In this document: piece after piece, positions 8,576 through 16,440 of the stretch
How positions within the stretch are numbered: the first letter of the stretch is position 1
How the letters are laid out: every line of letters starts with the position of its first letter
Assembly (NCBI GenBank): GCA_937951685.1
Contig: CALFBG010000339.1
Coordinates: 1 to 36,137, forward strand
Origin: an uncultured Saprospiraceae bacterium
GTDB lineage: Bacteria > Bacteroidota > Bacteroidia > Chitinophagales > Saprospiraceae
Reading direction: 5' to 3'
DNA length: 36,137 nt
Notes under the pieces: generated by a model
Databases searched by the model: none
Seen by the model: the letters and a program-made list of their open reading frames with translations, nothing else
What the model was told of the DNA's origin: nothing
Program-made: the position numbers and the translations under genes

Positions 8576-9958
8576 CTAGATCATTTTTTCGGGTTTTACC
8601 CAAGCATCAAATTCTTTTTCTGTCAAGTATCCCAACTCAATTGCTGCTGCTTTCAAGGTCTTATTTTCTTTATAAGCTTTCTTGGCAATTGTCCCCGCTT
8701 TGTCGTAGCCAATCTTTGTATTGAGTGCCGTAACGAGCATCAAAGAATTTTGCAAATTTTCTTTAATCTTTTGATGATTAGGTGCCAAACCAACTGCACA
8801 ATTTTCATTGAAACTACGGCAAGCATCGCCAATCAACTGCGCAGAAAAAAGGAAATTAAAAATCATCATTGGTTTGAAAACGTTCAACTGAAAATGTCCC
8901 GTCATGCCACCGATGTTAATGGCGACATCGTTGCCACAAACTTGTGCCATTGCCATCGTGAGTGCTTCCGCTTGTGTTGGATTCACCTTGCCCGGCATGA
9001 TCGAAGACCCTGGTTCGTTCGCAGGAATCATCAATTCTCCAATACCGCAACGAGGACCAGAAGCGAGCATCCGGATATCATTACCAATTTTCATTAAAGA
9101 AACCGCTACCGTTTTTAAAGCACCGTGTGCTTCTACGATCGCGTCGTGTGCCGATAAAGCTTCAAATTTATTTTTAGCCGTCACGAAGGGTAATCCCGTC
9201 AAACCAGCAATCTCTTTGGCCACCGCTTTGTCGTAACCTTTTGGCGTGTTCAATCCTGTACCTACCGCCGTTCCACCTAAAGCCAACTCAGACAAATGCT
9301 TCAAAGAATTTTTGATGGCACGCGTACCGTGATCTAATTGCGCGACGAAGGCAGATAATTCTTGTCCGACCGTAACGGGCGTTGCATCCATAAAGTGCGT
9401 ACGACCGATCTTAACTACCGCTCTAAAAGCTTTCGATTTTTCGGCTAAGGTATTTCGTAACGCGGCAATGCCCGGCAAGGTATTTTCCATCAAAACGCTG
9501 TACGCGGCAATGTGCATCGCCGTTGGAAAAGTATCGTTGGAGGACTGCGATTTATTCACGTCATCATTGGGATGTAAGACTTTTTCTGTATCCGTTAACT
9601 CCCCACCTTGTAGCACGTGCCCTCGATTAGCAATAACTTCGTTGACGTTCATATTGCTTTGCGTTCCCGAACCAGTTTGCCAAACCACTAAAGGAAATTG
9701 ATCATCCAATTTTCCATCTTGAATTTCTTTGCAAACTTTAGCAATTAGCTTTGCCTTAGTTTTAGGTAAAACGCCAAGCTTAGCATTGGTCTGAGCAGCT
9801 GCATTTTTCAGAACAGCGTACGCACGAATCACTTCCACCGGCATTGCTTGCCCCCCAATTTTAAAGTTTTGTCTTGACCGTTCCGTTTGTGCGCCCCAGT
9901 ATTTATCCGCAGGAACTTTTACAAATCCAATGCTATCTTTTTCTTTTCTGAATTTCAT
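8576..9958 (-). CDS. fumC: Class II fumarate hydratase
   Basis: The iron-independent fumarase of the TCA cycle, interconverting fumarate and malate. At 460 residues it has the usual length. Conserved regions are [15 protein letters not shown] (95-109), [12 protein letters not shown] (138-149), [11 protein letters not shown] with H189, and the superfamily signature [11 protein letters not shown] (317-327), whose serine is the catalytic base. The homologous argininosuccinate lyase and aspartase are excluded by the fumarase-type HFMDATPVT and by overall similarity. It is a single gene with no cotranscribed neighbours. Confidence 0.97.
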   Translation of the reverse strand: MKFRKEKDSIGFVKVPADKYWGAQTERSRQNFKIGGQAMPVEVIRAYAVLKNAAAQTNAKLGVLPKTKAKLIAKVCKEIQDGKLDDQFPLVVWQTGSGTQSNMNVNEVIANRGHVLQGGELTDTEKVLHPNDDVNKSQSSNDTFPTAMHIAAYSVLMENTLPGIAALRNTLAEKSKAFRAVVKIGRTHFMDATPVTVGQELSAFVAQLDHGTRAIKNSLKHLSELALGGTAVGTGLNTPKGYDKAVAKEIAGLTGLPFVTAKNKFEALSAHDAIVEAHGALKTVAVSLMKIGNDIRMLASGPRCGIGELMIPANEPGSSIMPGKVNPTQAEALTMAMAQVCGNDVAINIGGMTGHFQLNVFKPMMIFNFLFSAQLIGDACRSFNENCAVGLAPNHQKIKENLQNSLMLVTALNTKIGYDKAGTIAKKAYKENKTLKAAAIELGYLTEKEFDAWVKPEKMI

Positions 9959-10087
9959 TTTTATAATTTTTTATTACTAATTATGCTAATCTTTTTTTTG
10001 TGTTGCCGCAGTGAGTAAAACCGTAATTTAGTTTTTTTTTATAAAAACTTGATTGAACTTAAAACTATTACTTACAAATTTCTATTA

Positions 10088-10095
10088 CAAATGTA
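10088..10095 (-). promoter_or_regulatory. Candidate -7 element for fumC (TACATTTG)
   Basis: A TAnnTTTG match on the minus strand, 130 bases before the fumC start. A second match (TAACTTTG, 10131-10138) lies further upstream, so the true element is uncertain. Confidence 0.35.
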
Positions 10096-10271
10096 AGTTT
10101 GTTTTTTTAAAAAATAGACTAGCGAGGAAGCAAAGTTATGTTTACCCTATTTTGAAAAACAGTGATTGATCTTGGTAAAGCCATTTGACTAAATCTGCTG
10201 CGCTAGGAGAGCGTTATTTTATACGGTAAACGTTTTTATAAATCAACTTGGCAACTGTCTGATAAACTTCC

Positions 10272-10279
10272 TATATTTG
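10272..10279 (+). promoter_or_regulatory. Candidate -7 element for sod (TATATTTG)
   Basis: TATATTTG on the plus strand with a CTTG at 10247-10250, 21 bases upstream, as a possible -33 box. It would give a leader of about 255 bases before the sod start. Confidence 0.4.
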
Positions 10280-10539
10280 CAAAAAAATTGTCAGAGCAGT
10301 TTTTTTTTTGAACAAAGAAAAGTTTTAAGCTTTCTATTTATAGCAGGTTTTATTTCCTGACGCTTACGCGCAAAAAAAATGCAATTCGTACTGGCGCTTT
10401 TTTTGATCATAAAATTAAAAGTACTGAAGTACGAAAACAAATAACTATAAGAAAAAAAGGTAGGAATGGTTATCGACGAAAATCCGACTTGCTACCTTAA
10501 TTATTACAAATTTATCACCCACTTAAAATTTCAATTATT

Positions 10540-11274
10540 ATGGCATTCAAACTTCCTGACCTACCTTATGGATACGATGCACTTCAACCGCACATTGATG
10601 AAAAGACGATGAATATTCATCATACTAAACATCACGCTGGATATACAAGCAAATTAAATGCTGCCATCGAAGGTACCGATTTAGAGAAAGCATCAATTGA
10701 AGATATTCTCAAGAAAGTATCTAAGCACTCTGATGCAGTAAGAAACAACGGCGGTGGATTTTACAACCACTCTTTGTTTTGGAAATCTATGTCTCCAGCG
10801 GGCGGTGGTCAACCAGGCAAAACATCTAAGCTTGGAAAAGCAATGATCAAAGCATTTAAAACTTACGATAACTTCAAAGAGCAATTCACCAAGGCTGCAA
10901 CTACGAGATTTGGTTCTGGTTGGGCATGGTTGTGTGTTACGCGTACTGGTAATCTTTTTATCACGTCTACGCCTAATCAAGATAATCCATTAATGGATGT
11001 AGCGGATAAAAAAGGAACACCAATTGCGGGACTTGACGTTTGGGAACACGCTTACTATCTCAATTACCAAAACAAAAGAGGAGATTACATCAGTGCCTTT
11101 TTTGAAGTAATTGATTGGAAAGAAATTGGCAAACGATACGCAGCAGCCACTAAACCGGCAAAGGCAAAAACGGCAAAAGCGAAAGCGAAGCCTACTTCTG
11201 TCACCAAAGCAGCAACGAAGGCAAAAGCGAAAGCGACTAAACCTGCTCGTTCTATCAAGAAGAAGAAAAAGTAA
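10540..11274 (+). CDS. sodA: Mn/Fe superoxide dismutase with lysine-rich tail
   Basis: It dismutates superoxide to peroxide and oxygen. The core (about residues 1-203) has all metal ligands: H27, H77 in FYNHSLFW, and D166/H170 in DVWEHAYYLNY. The second-shell pattern (glycines in NNGGGFYNHSLFW and a glutamine in STPNQDNPLM) is Mn-type rather than Fe-type; cambialistic use is possible. Normal enzymes end near here. This one adds 41 residues, about 204-244, containing 16 lysines plus Ala, Pro and Thr, ending SIKKKKK. The tail resembles histone H1 C-termini and could bind nucleic acid or polyanions, which is an inference. There is no signal peptide. It is monocistronic, with a strong terminator. 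Confidence 0.95.
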   Translation: MAFKLPDLPYGYDALQPHIDEKTMNIHHTKHHAGYTSKLNAAIEGTDLEKASIEDILKKVSKHSDAVRNNGGGFYNHSLFWKSMSPAGGGQPGKTSKLGKAMIKAFKTYDNFKEQFTKAATTRFGSGWAWLCVTRTGNLFITSTPNQDNPLMDVADKKGTPIAGLDVWEHAYYLNYQNKRGDYISAFFEVIDWKEIGKRYAAATKPAKAKTAKAKAKPTSVTKAATKAKAKATKPARSIKKKKK

Positions 11275-11316
11275 AACTCATCGGCAATTTGCCAATGTAC
11301 TGATTATCTATCACAC

Positions 11317-11360
11317 AAAAATGTCCAAAGAAGTATTTACTTTTTTGGGCATTTTTTTTT
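11317..11360 (+). terminator. Rho-independent terminator of sod
   Basis: AAAAATGTCCAAA pairs with TTTGGGCATTTTT (one G-U pair) around an AT-rich loop and runs into nine T residues, 43 bases after the sod stop. Confidence 0.85.
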
Positions 11361-11694
11361 ACCACGCAATATAATTGAACATCGCCATCATAGAAGCGTT
11401 TAACAGGTAAATTGCTTTCGTAGCAGCAGGAATACACGCTAATCGCTAATTGTAAATAAACCGACAAGGAGTGCAATTTCCCCGAAAAAGGGCAATAAAA
11501 ACGAAAAGTTTTACATTTTGTATACTAATTGCAGATTTTTAAATCTTTTTGTTTGCTTTTAGCTTAGAAAACCTATAACTTGAACTTTGTATTTACTTAG
11601 AACTGATTTTCAACCTACAACATATCTAAAAATCTATTCTTTGTTTACGAAAATTTGCATGAACAAACGATTTAATTAATTAAAACCAATCCCC

Positions 11695-11763
11695 ATGATC
11701 ATTTTAGCAACGTTTTTACTAATTCTAGGCTTTTTTGGCTACGAACTCGTCAAGGAAGCTTAA
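11695..11763 (+). CDS. Putative 22-residue hydrophobic microprotein
   Basis: ATG to TAA encodes 22 residues: MIILATFLLILGFFGY, then ELVKEA. A single hydrophobic helix (about residues 2-16) is followed by a short charged end, as in many small inner-membrane proteins. Its stop lies 21 bases before a perfect 16-bp terminator hairpin that no other gene uses, so a dedicated short transcript is plausible. The preceding sequence AATCCCC gives no Shine-Dalgarno support, which is normal in Bacteroidota. It could still be chance within a non-coding RNA. Function is unknown. Confidence 0.4.
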   Translation: MIILATFLLILGFFGYELVKEA

Positions 11764-11784
11764 ATCCAACCCTTACACGAAACC

Positions 11785-11824
11785 AAACGGGCTTTTACAA
11801 TCATGTTGTAAAAGCCCGTTTTAG
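11785..11824 (+). terminator. Strong hairpin terminator after the micro-ORF
   Basis: A perfect 16-bp stem (AAACGGGCTTTTACAA and complement) with a TCATG loop, ending in TTTT. It is far from sod, which already has its own terminator. Confidence 0.82.
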
Positions 11825-11900
11825 CTTACCAAGCGCCCGCGCTTACCGATTGGATATCGGTTTTCGTTTGGCGGCAAGGTGATGACAAAGTCTTTTTAAA

Positions 11901-12416
11901 TTAATTTTTGGCTACTTGTTTTACTGCTTGGTACATCATCTCTACATCTTCCTTAGAAAAGCTGCCAATTAAGCTCGTTTGGAATACATATTCTCGATCG
12001 CCTTGAATGCGGATATATCTAAAGTCATAATTGACCCGCGTAGAATCTAATTGTTTTTCAAAGATAAATCCATTTTCTTCTTCTTCCACTACTTTCGTAA
12101 AAAATGGATTACCCTTCGCATTTTCTAATTGCTCCTTCTTCGCCGTTGCCATTTCAATCGTTGGTGCGTTCCGCGCAAAGATTTGGAGATTATAATTGCT
12201 ATACTCATCGTGTCCCATCAGCGTGATGTCTTCTAATTGCCCCAGCTTAGACTTTTTGACCGTCAAACTGTCTGGTGCCATCACTTTTAACGGAATTCCC
12301 CAGGTTAGCAAACTTTTTGGCTTCAAGCCGGAAGTTGATTCTTGCTGGCAAGCAAAAGTAATTAGGCAAAATAGGCAAAGCAAGCAACTCACTTTTATCA
12401 ATTTTAATTTCATCAT
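11901..12416 (-). CDS. Lipoprotein of unknown function
   Basis: A 171-residue lipoprotein. The frame is open to an ATG at 12500, but I chose the tandem ATG at 12416. It starts a clean signal peptide (MMKLKLIKVSCLLCLFCL, then ITFAC as lipobox), and a promoter octamer lies at 12440-12447, inside the longer version. The mature part (LLTWGIPLKVMAPDSLTVKK, YSNYNLQIFARNAP, YDFRYIRIQGDREYVFQTS, KEDVEMMYQAVKQVAK) looks like a small alpha/beta domain typical of uncharacterised Bacteroidota lipoproteins. It lies 98 bases downstream of dnaE on the same strand. No function is assigned. Confidence 0.75.
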   Translation of the reverse strand: MMKLKLIKVSCLLCLFCLITFACQQESTSGLKPKSLLTWGIPLKVMAPDSLTVKKSKLGQLEDITLMGHDEYSNYNLQIFARNAPTIEMATAKKEQLENAKGNPFFTKVVEEEENGFIFEKQLDSTRVNYDFRYIRIQGDREYVFQTSLIGSFSKEDVEMMYQAVKQVAKN

Positions 12417-12439
12417 ACTACTGTTTTTTCTTAATCGGA

Positions 12440-12447
12440 CAAATATA
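12440..12447 (-). promoter_or_regulatory. Candidate -7 element for the lipoprotein (TATATTTG)
   Basis: TATATTTG on the minus strand, 23 bases upstream of the chosen start at 12416. It supports the shorter start. Confidence 0.45.
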
Positions 12448-12514
12448 GAGAACTTGTGCTTAGTTTTCTGAATTTTAAACAATTCATTTGGTTTAAGCAC
12501 GCTGCAAACGAATC

Positions 12515-15500
12515 CTATGCTTGATTCAACTTATAGGAAACGCCTAGCTTAATTAACTCTTTAATAAAATCATTATCGGCATTAATCTTTTTTGACTTCG
12601 CAATGGTATTCAAACGAATTTTGTTCTGACGATCTAGAATCGTAATTTTCAAAGCATGCTTGCCTTTATGCAATTGACAAATGGTATCGAGGTTATCGAT
12701 TAATTCTTTTGTAACGATTTCGATTGGTAACTTCAAGGTAATGGAATCCGTCATTTCCTCCCCAATACTCGCCAATTGACGAACTTCCTTCAATTTGAGT
12801 TGGAGTTCCTCACTGTTCCACCGTTTCTGAAAACTGCCTTGCATAAAAATAGCTTCCCCTTCATTCATCAAATGCTTGAACTTCTGGTAATCTTCACTAA
12901 ACAGAGGAAACTCGATGGCACCATTGTAATCTTGCACCGCAAATAATCCCCATCCAGTTCCTTTCTTGCTAATCCGGTGTTGCGCCATGGTAACGATACC
13001 CGCAAGCTTCAGATTTTGACCTTTAAACTGTGGTGCTTTATCGAGCGAACAAGTCGTAAAACTATCTACCTCTACTTGATAATCATCCAGCGGATGCCCA
13101 CTGACGTAAATGCCCGTTACTTCTTTTTCTTTCGTTAATTTTTCAATCAAACTCCAATCCTTACCTTCTGGGACTTTAGGCTCCGGAATCAAGACCTCAT
13201 CGCTATCGCCAAAGAGAGAATTAACCGCTTGTGCTTTTTGTGATTGGTAAGCATTCCCATATTTCAGTGCGTGCTCAATGAGCGAATCGTAGCGTTCGGT
13301 CGGAGCATAATATTGTGATCGCTTGATGGCTTCAAAACAATCTAATCCACCACCTAAGACGAGACTTTCCATTGATTTTTTATTGACTGAGCGCAAATCC
13401 AATCGTCGCATCATATCAAAAATGTCTTTATAATCGCCTCCTGCTTCGCGCTCTTGCAGAATTGCTTCTACCGGTCCTTCCCCTACACCTTTCAGAGCCG
13501 TCAACCCAAATCGAATCTGTCCTTTTTTATTGACCGAAAAGTTAGAAAAACTTTCGTTGACATCTGGCCCGAGTACGTCCAAATTCATGCGTCTGCATTC
13601 CCGCAAGAAAAAGGTCAACTTGGTAATATCACTTTTGTTGTGACTCAATACCGAAGCCATAAACTCCGCCGGATAGTGCGCCTTGAGGTAAGCCGTTTGA
13701 AAAGCGACGAATGCGTAACACGTAGAGTGCGACTTATTAAAAGCATAAGAAGCAAATGCTTCCCAATCCTTCCAAATTTTATCAACGGCTTCCTTCGGAT
13801 GTCCGTTATTGGTACAACCTTCTAAAAACTTAGGATAAAGTTCATCAATAATTTTTTTCTTTTTCTTCCCCATTCCTTTCCGCAACGCATCCGCCTGACC
13901 TTTAGAAAAACCAGCCAACTTCTGGGAGAGCAACATTACTTGCTCCTGGTATACGGTAATTCCGTAGGTTTCGGAGAGATATTCTTCCATTGCTGGTAAA
14001 TCGTAGGTAATGGGTTCGCGCCCATTTTTACGCGCAACGAAGTTTGGAATGTAGGCTAACGGACCGGGGCGATACAAGGCATTCATCGCAATCAAATCCT
14101 CAAATTTATTGGGAATCAGTTCCCGCATATATTTCTGCATTCCACCGGACTCATATTGGAAAATGCCAATCGTTTCTCCTCGCTGGAATAGTTTATAGGT
14201 TTTTTCGTCATCGAGTGGAATTTCGTCTGGATCAATCTCCAAGCCGTAATTCTGCTTCACCATGATCAGGGCATCTTTAATAATGGTCAATGTTTTGAGC
14301 CCCAAGAAATCCATCTTTAACAGTCCCGCATCTTCGGCGACGCTGTTATCAAATTGGGAAACTAAAAGATCGGAATCTTTAGCAACCGTAACGGGAACGA
14401 ACTTTGTAATATCGTCCGGTGTAATCACCACACCACAAGCGTGAATCCCCGTATTCCGAATCGACCCTTCCAGTTTTTTTGCTGTCCGAATCGTTTCTCC
14501 AATAATATCTTTACTTTCTGATAACTCCCGAAATTTATACGCTTTTTCTTTATCTTCCGAATTCATCTTGGACTTCAAGCCAGGATCAATATCTTTATCC
14601 GCCAGTACTTTTTTCAGGGTGGCAGATAAGTGAGTGGGGAAAGACTTGGCAATACGATCTACGTCAGATAAAGGCACATCCAATACTCGACCGACATCGC
14701 GCAGCGACATCTTTGCGGCCATCGAACCGTAAGTAATAATTTGTGCCACTTGATTTTTACCATATTTATCAATCACGTAGTCAATTACTTTCGAACGACC
14801 AACATCATCAAAGTCAATATCAATATCTGGCATAGAAACCCGTTCTGGATTCAAAAACCGCTCAAAAAGTAAGTCGTACTTAATCGGATCGACGTTGGTA
14901 ATATTAATACAGTAAGCCACCGCAGATCCTGCGGCAGATCCCCGCCCCGGTCCTACCGCTACGCCCATTTTTTTGGCCGTATTGGTAAAGTCCTGTACGA
15001 TAAGGAAATAGCCCGGATAGCCCGATTCTTTGATTACACTCAATTCAAAGTTCAAGCGCTCTTCAATTTCCGCCGTGATCATTCCGTAGCGACGTTTCGC
15101 ACCTTCGAAAGTTAGGAATCGTAAGTATTCATCTTGCGTTTTAAAACCAGAAGGAATAGGAAAGGCCGGTAACAATACATCTCTTGCCAAGGTCAGCTCA
15201 TCTACCTTATCGAAAATTTCCATGGTATTGGCAATTGACTCCGGCACATCTTGAAAGAGCCTACTCATTTCTGCCTGCGTCTTAAAGTAAAAGTCAGAAC
15301 TTGGAAACTTAAAACGATTTTCCTGCTCTTTGGTACTAGCCGTATTGATACAAAGCAAAATATCGTGCGGCATATTGTCTTCTTCCTCTACGTAGTGGGA
15401 ATCGTTCGTTGCAATCACTTTGATATTATACTTTTTAGCATAAACCAATAGTTGTTGATTAATATCTTCCTGCGATACGCCTTTCCCGTCAATGTTGCCT

Positions 15501-16051
15501 AGCCCTCGATGTCGTTGAAGTTCGATGTAAAAATCTTCTCCAAAAAGGTCAAGCCACCACTTCACGAGCTGCTCCGCTTTTTCCAAATCACCGTTCAAGA
15601 TTGCCTGCGGAATTTCCGCACCGATACAGCAACTCGTTGCTACCAAACCTTCGTGATATTGTACTAACAATTCTTTATCAATTCGTGGAAACTTACTATA
15701 CATTCCCTCGATGAATCCCAAAGAACAGAGTTTAGTTATATTCTCGTAGCCTTTTTGATTTTTAGCTAACAACAACTGATGAAACCGTTTATCTTTTTCT
15801 CCTTTTGCCCGCAAGAAACTTTGCTTATGCCGATCTGCAACGAGGTAAAACTCACAACCTACGATCGGTTTTATTTTTCTTTTCTTCGCTTCCGCTACAA
15901 ATTTGAAAGCGCCAAACATATTTCCATGATCCGTCAAGGCAACCCCCCTCTGACCGTCCGCGACGGCCTTGTCCATCATGGCTCCAATTTCGGAAGCACC
16001 ATCGAGTAAAGAGTATTGAGTATGACAATGGAGGTGTACGAATTCTGACAT
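12515..16051 (-). CDS. dnaE: DNA polymerase III subunit alpha
   Basis: The replicative polymerase catalytic subunit, 1178 residues. The N-terminal PHP domain keeps metal-binding motifs (HLHCHTQYSLLDG 7-19, LTDHGNMFG 39-47, ATNDSHY 214-220), so it may retain phosphoesterase activity, unlike the decayed E. coli domain. The C-family palm follows, with GPGRGSAAGSAVAYC (368-382), the acidic cluster MPDIDIDFDD (407-416) and the third aspartate in LLKMDFLGL (D581). Fingers (FNKSHSTCYAFVAFQTAYLK), an OB-fold region (LAGIVTMAQHRISKKGTGW) and a C-terminal domain complete it. It is dnaE-type, not polC. GH57 lies upstream on the same strand. Confidence 0.98.
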   Translation of the reverse strand: MSEFVHLHCHTQYSLLDGASEIGAMMDKAVADGQRGVALTDHGNMFGAFKFVAEAKKRKIKPIVGCEFYLVADRHKQSFLRAKGEKDKRFHQLLLAKNQKGYENITKLCSLGFIEGMYSKFPRIDKELLVQYHEGLVATSCCIGAEIPQAILNGDLEKAEQLVKWWLDLFGEDFYIELQRHRGLGNIDGKGVSQEDINQQLLVYAKKYNIKVIATNDSHYVEEEDNMPHDILLCINTASTKEQENRFKFPSSDFYFKTQAEMSRLFQDVPESIANTMEIFDKVDELTLARDVLLPAFPIPSGFKTQDEYLRFLTFEGAKRRYGMITAEIEERLNFELSVIKESGYPGYFLIVQDFTNTAKKMGVAVGPGRGSAAGSAVAYCINITNVDPIKYDLLFERFLNPERVSMPDIDIDFDDVGRSKVIDYVIDKYGKNQVAQIITYGSMAAKMSLRDVGRVLDVPLSDVDRIAKSFPTHLSATLKKVLADKDIDPGLKSKMNSEDKEKAYKFRELSESKDIIGETIRTAKKLEGSIRNTGIHACGVVITPDDITKFVPVTVAKDSDLLVSQFDNSVAEDAGLLKMDFLGLKTLTIIKDALIMVKQNYGLEIDPDEIPLDDEKTYKLFQRGETIGIFQYESGGMQKYMRELIPNKFEDLIAMNALYRPGPLAYIPNFVARKNGREPITYDLPAMEEYLSETYGITVYQEQVMLLSQKLAGFSKGQADALRKGMGKKKKKIIDELYPKFLEGCTNNGHPKEAVDKIWKDWEAFASYAFNKSHSTCYAFVAFQTAYLKAHYPAEFMASVLSHNKSDITKLTFFLRECRRMNLDVLGPDVNESFSNFSVNKKGQIRFGLTALKGVGEGPVEAILQEREAGGDYKDIFDMMRRLDLRSVNKKSMESLVLGGGLDCFEAIKRSQYYAPTERYDSLIEHALKYGNAYQSQKAQAVNSLFGDSDEVLIPEPKVPEGKDWSLIEKLTKEKEVTGIYVSGHPLDDYQVEVDSFTTCSLDKAPQFKGQNLKLAGIVTMAQHRISKKGTGWGLFAVQDYNGAIEFPLFSEDYQKFKHLMNEGEAIFMQGSFQKRWNSEELQLKLKEVRQLASIGEEMTDSITLKLPIEIVTKELIDNLDTICQLHKGKHALKITILDRQNKIRLNTIAKSKKINADNDFIKELIKLGVSYKLNQA

Positions 16052-16440
16052 ATTTTAAAGTATCGTTGTAGCATTCCTCGTGACGAAGATTGCTCAGTAA
16101 AATCAATGGTATTGCCGCTTTCGTAATCGAGTAATGTCAGGATCATTCCACGATTGGGAAACCCAGCGACCTTAATCGACGGTTGAACTCTTCGTTTGTT
16201 GCTAGACGAGTTCTAAAAACAGCTTAACAGTTTCACGGGCGCCTAAACGCCTTACAGTGTTTGAAGTTGTGTAGTTTTACCCACATTTTCGGTATGTTAG
16301 TTTTCTCGGTTGAAAATGGGGTTAAGGAAGGTGTATTTGCCCTTCTAATTTTAATTTAGTAATTGCAATTTACGCAAAAAAATGGGATTTAAACGCACGG
16401 AATAAGTACAAAATAGAATAAAAAAATCTAATGCCTTAGC
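16052..16440. other. Gene-free stretch upstream of dnaE
   Basis: A 389-bp spacer between the GH57 gene and dnaE, both on the minus strand. It should hold the dnaE promoter, but no TAnnTTTG octamer is found. A small palindrome (GGCG...CGCC near 16240) is the only structure noticed. Confidence 0.4.

Larger units (their letters stand above)
9959..10539. other. Divergent intergenic region between fumC and sod
   Basis: An AT-rich 581-bp region. Candidate -7 elements toward fumC lie at 10088-10095 (TACATTTG) and 10131-10138 (TAACTTTG). One toward sod lies at 10272-10279. Between that and sod is a long leader with a 7-bp stem (AAGGTAG at 10457 and CTACCTT at 10492) and a 21-codon frame at 10379-10444. 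No gene or known riboswitch is recognised. Confidence 0.5.
11275..11900. other. Intergenic region with micro-ORF and several hairpins
   Basis: Between sod and the convergent lipoprotein gene lie the sod terminator, a 22-codon hydrophobic ORF (11695-11763), its strong hairpin, and two smaller palindromes (AAGCGC/GCGCTT at 11831-11844, ACCGAT/ATCGGT at 11845-11861). The section 11365-11690 is AT-rich with no gene seen; TTTG at 11548 and 11552 and TAACTTGA at 11576 are a weak promoter candidate. Confidence 0.5.

Noticed and set aside
10379..10444. 21-codon hydrophobic frame in the sod leader as an independent gene
   Set aside because: No own promoter or terminator; kept only as a possible leader peptide in the sod finding.
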